From assembly GCA_018240295.1 (NCBI GenBank), contig JAFEGB010000083.1, positions 1-33,669 on the forward strand: a stretch of 33,669 nt of DNA. Reading direction: 5' to 3'. Under the pieces are notes generated by a model. That model searched no databases, was not told the DNA's origin, and saw only the letters and a list, made by a program, of their open reading frames with translations. Below, in pieces: positions 29,750 to 33,669 of the stretch. This DNA comes from Pseudomonadota bacterium. GTDB lineage: Bacteria > Pseudomonadota > Gammaproteobacteria > Competibacterales > Competibacteraceae. Position 1 is the first letter of the stretch. Each line of letters starts with the position of its first letter. A program made the translations under genes and the position numbers.

Positions 29750-32700
29750 TCAGAGCGGATGATCGCTGCGGCTCAGGCAGTGCCCGCAGGCGCAGTCCGG
29801 GTCGTGGCCACCGGCGGCCCCGCTGGCCTCGGCCAGCAGCCGGGCGGCGAAGGCATCGGGGTCGAGCGCGCGTGACCACAGCCAGCCCTGTGCGGACTCG
29901 CAACCGAGCCCGGCGAGGAAGTCGCGCTGCGCGGCGGTCTCGACGCCTTCGGCGACGGTTTCGAGGCGCAGGCTCTGCGCCAGATGCACGATCGCGCGCG
30001 CGATCGCCGCGTCGCTGGCATCGCCGGGCAGGCCGCTGACGAAGGAGCGGTCGATCTTCAGGCGCTGGATCGGGAAGTGCTTCAGGTAGGCAAGGCTCGA
30101 ATAACCGGTGCCGAAGTCGTCGATGGCGATGCTGACCCCGTGCGTGCGCAGCGCCTCCAGCGTCGTGCGCGCGGCCGTGGCGTCCTCCATCAGGCAGCCT
30201 TCGGTGATCTCCAGCTCCAGCCAGCCCGGCTCCAGCCCGCTCGCCGCCAGCGCCGCGGCGACGCTCGCGCCCAGGCCCGGGGAGCGGAACTGCACGGCCG
30301 AGACGTTCACCGACAGCCGCACCGGCGGCAGGCCGGCATCGAGCCATTCCCGCGCCTGCCGGCAGGCCGATTCCAGCACCCAGGCGCCGATCGGCACGAT
30401 CAGTCCGCAGTCCTCGGCCACCGCGATGAAGTCCGCCGGCGCGATCTCGCCACGCTCGGAGTGACGCCAGCGCAGCAGCGCCTCGGCACCGAGCGTGCGC
30501 CCGCTCGCCACCTCGACCTGCGGCTGGAATTCGAGGCGCAGCTCGCCGCGTTCGAGCACGCGGCGCAGCGCGTTCTCGAGCCAGATGCGCGCATCGTTGG
30601 CGGTGTTCATCGCCGGCGTGAAGTACTGGCACTGGTTGCGACCGGCGTGCTTGGCATGAAACATCGCCGTGTCGGCGTGGCGCACCAGGGTTTCGGCGTC
30701 GTGACCGTCCTCCGGATACACGGCGATGCCGACGCTGCCGGTCACGTACAGCTCGTGCTCGCCGACCTGCACCGGCTCGCAGATCGCCGCCAGCAGCTTG
30801 CGCCCGACGCGCCCGGCATCGGCCGGGTCATCGAGTCCGGGCAGCAGCACGATGAACTCATCGCCCCCCGAACGCCCGAGGGTGTCGGATTCGCGCAATA
30901 CCCCGGTCAGCCGGCAGGCGAGTTCGCGCAGCAGCGCATCGCCGACCGGGTGGCCGCAGGTGTCGTTGATGATCTTGAAGCGGTCGAGATCGAGGAACAG
31001 CAGCCCCACCCGCCCGCTGCGCCGTGCCGCGAACGCCACGGCCTGCTGCAGCCGGTCTTCGAGCAGCCGGCGGTTCGGCAGCCCGGTCAGGAAGTCATGC
31101 TGCGCGAGGTGGCGGATGCGCGCCTCGGCGGCCTTGCGCTCGCTGATGTCGGTGAAGATCGCGACGGTATGCGTGGTCCGGCCCTCCGGATCGCGCACCG
31201 CCGACATCGACAGCCACTGCGGGTACGGCGAGCCGTCGCAGCGGCGGCTCCAGAGCTCGCCCTTCCAGGCCCCGCCGGTGGCGAGCGCCTGCAGGCAGGC
31301 AGCCAGGGCGTCCGGATCGTCGTCGCTGCCGAGCAGGCGTTCGAGCGGCTGGCCGGGCAGTTCCGCCGCCGGGTAGCCGGTGATGGCGGCGCAGGCGCGG
31401 TTCAGCGACACGATGCGCTGCTGTTCGTCGGCGATGAAGATCGCCTCGCCGCTGCCCTCGAACACCTGCGCCGCCAGCCGCAGCCCGGCCTCGGCGCGCC
31501 GGCGCTCGGTCACGTCGGTCACGAGCATCAGCCAGGCCTCGCGTGCGCTCCAGACCAGCGCGTGCGCGACCCACTCGACCTCGATCGGCCGGCCGTCGGC
31601 GCACCGGTGCCGCGCGAGCCCCTGGCAGCGCGCCGGCTCCCCGGACTCGCGATCCGCGGCATCCGGCAGGCCGGACGGCGCCCCGGCACTTGCGTGCAGA
31701 TCGGGCAGCGCCATCTGCAGGAAGCGCTCGCGCGCATGGCCGTAGGCATCGAGCGCCGCCTGGTTGACGGCGAGAAAACCGAGCGTGCCGGCCTCGACCA
31801 CCCACATCGGCTGCGGGCTGGCCTCGAACAGCTCGCGGTAGCGGCTCTCGCTCTCGGCCAGCCGCGCCTGCGCGCGCGCGCGCTCCTCGGCGAGCTGCTG
31901 GCCATCGAGCGCGTGGCCGATCTCCTCGGCCATCGCCGCCAGCAGGCCGATGCGCTCGGGCGTGAAGAAGCCGGCCTCGGTGGCGTAGACGGTCAGCACG
32001 CCGCTGATGCATCCGCCCTCGCGCAGCGGGAACACACCGGCCGAGCACAGCCCGTACTTGCCGGCGAGCACGGCCGCACGCTGCAGGCCGAGGCGTCCGA
32101 GCATCGCCAGCAGATCGTTCTCGACGCTCGGTGCCCCGCGGCGCATGGCTTCGGCGACCGGACCGACGGCGTCCGGACCGGCCGGGAATACCTGCAGCTG
32201 ATGCAGGTAATCGCCGGCCGTGCCGCTGAACACCTGCGGGCGCACGCAGGCGGCCGCGGCATCGAGCGTGCCGATCCACGCGAAGCAGAGTCCGCCGTGG
32301 TCGGTGGCGATGCGGCAGACCTGCGCGTACAGCTCGGCCCGGCTGCGCACGCGCATCACGGCGCGGCCGGTCTCGCTCAGCGCCGCGTACAGCTCGGTGA
32401 GCTGGCGGATGCGGCGCTCGTCGTGCTTGCGCGCGCTCAGGTCGCGCACCGTCGCCAGCGTGCCGCCGGCGCGCCCGGCGGCATCGGGCAGCGCGCAGTG
32501 CAGGATCTCGTAGCAGAGCGCTCCCTGCGCACCCGGCAGATCGATCTCGTGCGTGACGATGTCGCGGCTGCCGAGCGCGCGCAGGCGTGCCGTCTCGCAG
32601 CTGGCCGCGACCGCCGGCGGCAGGCCGAGCTCGAACAGCGTGCGCCCGTGCGCGGCGACGGCCTTCAGCCCGAGCAGGTCGAGGCCGTTGCGGCTGATGT

Positions 32701-33037
32701 AGCGGCAGCGCCCGTCGGCATCGAACAGGAAGAACAGGTCCGGACAGGCCGACAGCACGGTGTCGAAGGTGCGCAGCTGCGCGGCGAGTTCCGAATACAG
32801 CCGCACGCGCTCGGCCTCGGCAGCCTCGACGCGCGCGAGCGTGCTGCGGATCAGCGCGTACAGCAGCAGCGCCGTGACCCCGACGAACAGCCAGCCCTTG
32901 TACATCGACAGCCGCGTCAGCCACGCCCGGTCCGGCGCCAGCGCCTCGGCGGCGATGTCGGAGAACAGGATCCAGATGGCGGCGAAGGCCGCATAGATCA
33001 GCGCGATGCGCAGCGCATCGCGGCGGGACGGAGTCAT
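29750..33037 (-). CDS. Membrane-bound PAS/GAF/GGDEF/EAL cyclic-di-GMP protein
   Basis: A 1095-residue protein. Two membrane helices (about 8-26 and 49-68) enclose a short periplasmic loop. Then PAS (about 90-200), GAF (about 210-380), PAS (about 400-520), PAS (about 525-650), GGDEF (about 655-820) and EAL (about 830-1075). GGDEF is intact (RSGGDEF) with an RxxD inhibitory site five residues before it (RESD). The EAL domain keeps [23 protein letters not shown]-x-D and AEGVE, so both diguanylate cyclase and phosphodiesterase activities are possible. The C-terminus ends in DPDCACGHC, a small Cys cluster not expected in this family. The ATG at 33037 gives the membrane segment; 32 upstream codons in frame look unrelated. 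Confidence 0.92.
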   Translation of the reverse strand: MTPSRRDALRIALIYAAFAAIWILFSDIAAEALAPDRAWLTRLSMYKGWLFVGVTALLLYALIRSTLARVEAAEAERVRLYSELAAQLRTFDTVLSACPDLFFLFDADGRCRYISRNGLDLLGLKAVAAHGRTLFELGLPPAVAASCETARLRALGSRDIVTHEIDLPGAQGALCYEILHCALPDAAGRAGGTLATVRDLSARKHDERRIRQLTELYAALSETGRAVMRVRSRAELYAQVCRIATDHGGLCFAWIGTLDAAAACVRPQVFSGTAGDYLHQLQVFPAGPDAVGPVAEAMRRGAPSVENDLLAMLGRLGLQRAAVLAGKYGLCSAGVFPLREGGCISGVLTVYATEAGFFTPERIGLLAAMAEEIGHALDGQQLAEERARAQARLAESESRYRELFEASPQPMWVVEAGTLGFLAVNQAALDAYGHARERFLQMALPDLHASAGAPSGLPDAADRESGEPARCQGLARHRCADGRPIEVEWVAHALVWSAREAWLMLVTDVTERRRAEAGLRLAAQVFEGSGEAIFIADEQQRIVSLNRACAAITGYPAAELPGQPLERLLGSDDDPDALAACLQALATGGAWKGELWSRRCDGSPYPQWLSMSAVRDPEGRTTHTVAIFTDISERKAAEARIRHLAQHDFLTGLPNRRLLEDRLQQAVAFAARRSGRVGLLFLDLDRFKIINDTCGHPVGDALLRELACRLTGVLRESDTLGRSGGDEFIVLLPGLDDPADAGRVGRKLLAAICEPVQVGEHELYVTGSVGIAVYPEDGHDAETLVRHADTAMFHAKHAGRNQCQYFTPAMNTANDARIWLENALRRVLERGELRLEFQPQVEVASGRTLGAEALLRWRHSERGEIAPADFIAVAEDCGLIVPIGAWVLESACRQAREWLDAGLPPVRLSVNVSAVQFRSPGLGASVAAALAASGLEPGWLELEITEGCLMEDATAARTTLEALRTHGVSIAIDDFGTGYSSLAYLKHFPIQRLKIDRSFVSGLPGDASDAAIARAIVHLAQSLRLETVAEGVETAAQRDFLAGLGCESAQGWLWSRALDPDAFAARLLAEASGAAGGHDPDCACGHCLSRSDHPL

Positions 33038-33311
33038 CGGCGCAGACCGGTGGCGGCTCGGGAGCGATCGGCCCGCCACGGAACCGTGCCGATCGGCGGA
33101 CGCGGCCAGTCTATCCAAGCCGCATTGCCGCATACGCAGGTGCCACAGCTTGCGACATCCGGCTCGACCGGCCGGCGCGCAGCGCCCGGCGGACGCCTCG
33201 GTGGACCCGGATGGCCCGGCGGCTCAGGATGGACCGATCCCCGCCGCCGGCACGCAGCGCGCTGCCGCAAGCCCCGGCCGGGACGCCGCCACCGCCACCG
33301 GAGCGCCGCCG

Positions 33312-33669
33312 ATGACCGACACCCCGCCCCCGCCCGTCACTCCCAACCCGTGGACGGCGCTGCGCCGGCACACCGATGCGCGCATCGCGCTCGGGCGCGC
33401 CGGCGTCAGCCTGCCGAGCGCCGCGCATCTGGCCTTCCAGCTCGACCACGCCCGCGCCCGCGACGCCGTGCATCTGCCGCTCGAGCGTGCCGCCCTGCAC
33501 GCGGCGCTGGCGCAGGCGAGCGGACTCGAAGTCCTGGACCTGCACTCGGCCGCCGCCGACCGCCTCGAATACCTGCAGCGCCCCGACCTCGGCCGCCGGC
33601 TCGACGAAGCCTCGCGCACGCTGCTCGCCGCCCGGCCGGTCACGACCTGCGACGTGGGCTTCGTGATCG
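33312..33669 (+). CDS. eutC: Ethanolamine ammonia-lyase small subunit EutC (partial, right edge)
   Basis: The first 119 residues are visible; the gene runs off the right edge. Residues [42 protein letters not shown], and [15 protein letters not shown] are typical of the EutC small subunit of adenosylcobalamin-dependent ethanolamine ammonia-lyase, which with EutB converts ethanolamine to acetaldehyde and ammonia. ATG 33312 is preceded by a weak GGAG (about 9 bases). EutB is normally encoded just upstream, but here the upstream neighbour is the oppositely oriented GGDEF/EAL gene, so eutB must lie downstream or elsewhere. Confidence 0.85.
   Translation, partial: MTDTPPPPVTPNPWTALRRHTDARIALGRAGVSLPSAAHLAFQLDHARARDAVHLPLERAALHAALAQASGLEVLDLHSAAADRLEYLQRPDLGRRLDEASRTLLAARPVTTCDVGFVI

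Overview
The window is very GC-rich DNA (codon third positions almost all G or C), consistent with an aerobic gammaproteobacterium. The evidence is the gene order smc-zipA-ligA (ZipA is a gammaproteobacterial division protein), a glrK-qseG-glrR-type two-component cluster, ruvC-ruvA-ruvB, and an unusually long LigA of the kind I recall from xanthomonad-like lineages. No rRNA, tRNA, phage, IS or CRISPR is visible. The species cannot be named from the sequence.

Layout. (1) 1-2914: a patatin-like lipase (cut by the left edge) directly after an FAH-family hydrolase, divergent from an alpha/beta hydrolase. (2) 2935-10451, minus strand: ligA, zipA and smc, with a ~200 bp imperfect inverted-repeat element between ligA and zipA. 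(3) 10678-14977, minus strand: ruvB, then a GlrK-like sensor kinase, a small QseG-like lipoprotein and the sigma-54 response regulator GlrR. (4) 15430-17562: ruvC and ruvA overlap by 4 bases downstream of a YebC/PmpR regulator; a TusA-like gene in opposite orientation sits between ruvA and ruvB. (5) 17692-25248: a PQQ/alcohol-oxidation island with cytochrome c PedF, a divergent AcoR-type sigma-54 activator, a 612 bp intergenic region, pqqABCDE and a bacteriohemerythrin. (6) 25255-27964, minus strand: a proline iminopeptidase, a secreted Cache-domain protein and a PedC-like ABC permease. (7) 28270-33669: an ethanolamine-type permease, a PAS/GAF/GGDEF/EAL protein and the start of eutC.

The most interesting signal is regulatory. 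Four close matches to the sigma-54 -24/-12 promoter lie within about 9 kb around the AcoR-type activator. They precede pedF, pqqA, the Cache-protein gene and a stretch with no convincing gene. That stretch (about 20837-20980) has a perfect 10-bp hairpin, a CU-rich segment complementary to Shine-Dalgarno sequences, and a textbook intrinsic terminator, so it looks like an undescribed sigma-54-dependent small RNA. The pedF and Cache-gene upstream regions share three exact sequence words, including CTGTCACGG. Looser versions of the half-site occur upstream of the pqqA and small-RNA promoters. I infer one regulon in which the activator switches on PQQ synthesis, the cytochrome acceptor, a periplasmic sensor-like protein and a small RNA.

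All functional calls come from reading motifs and recalling families. No database search was run.
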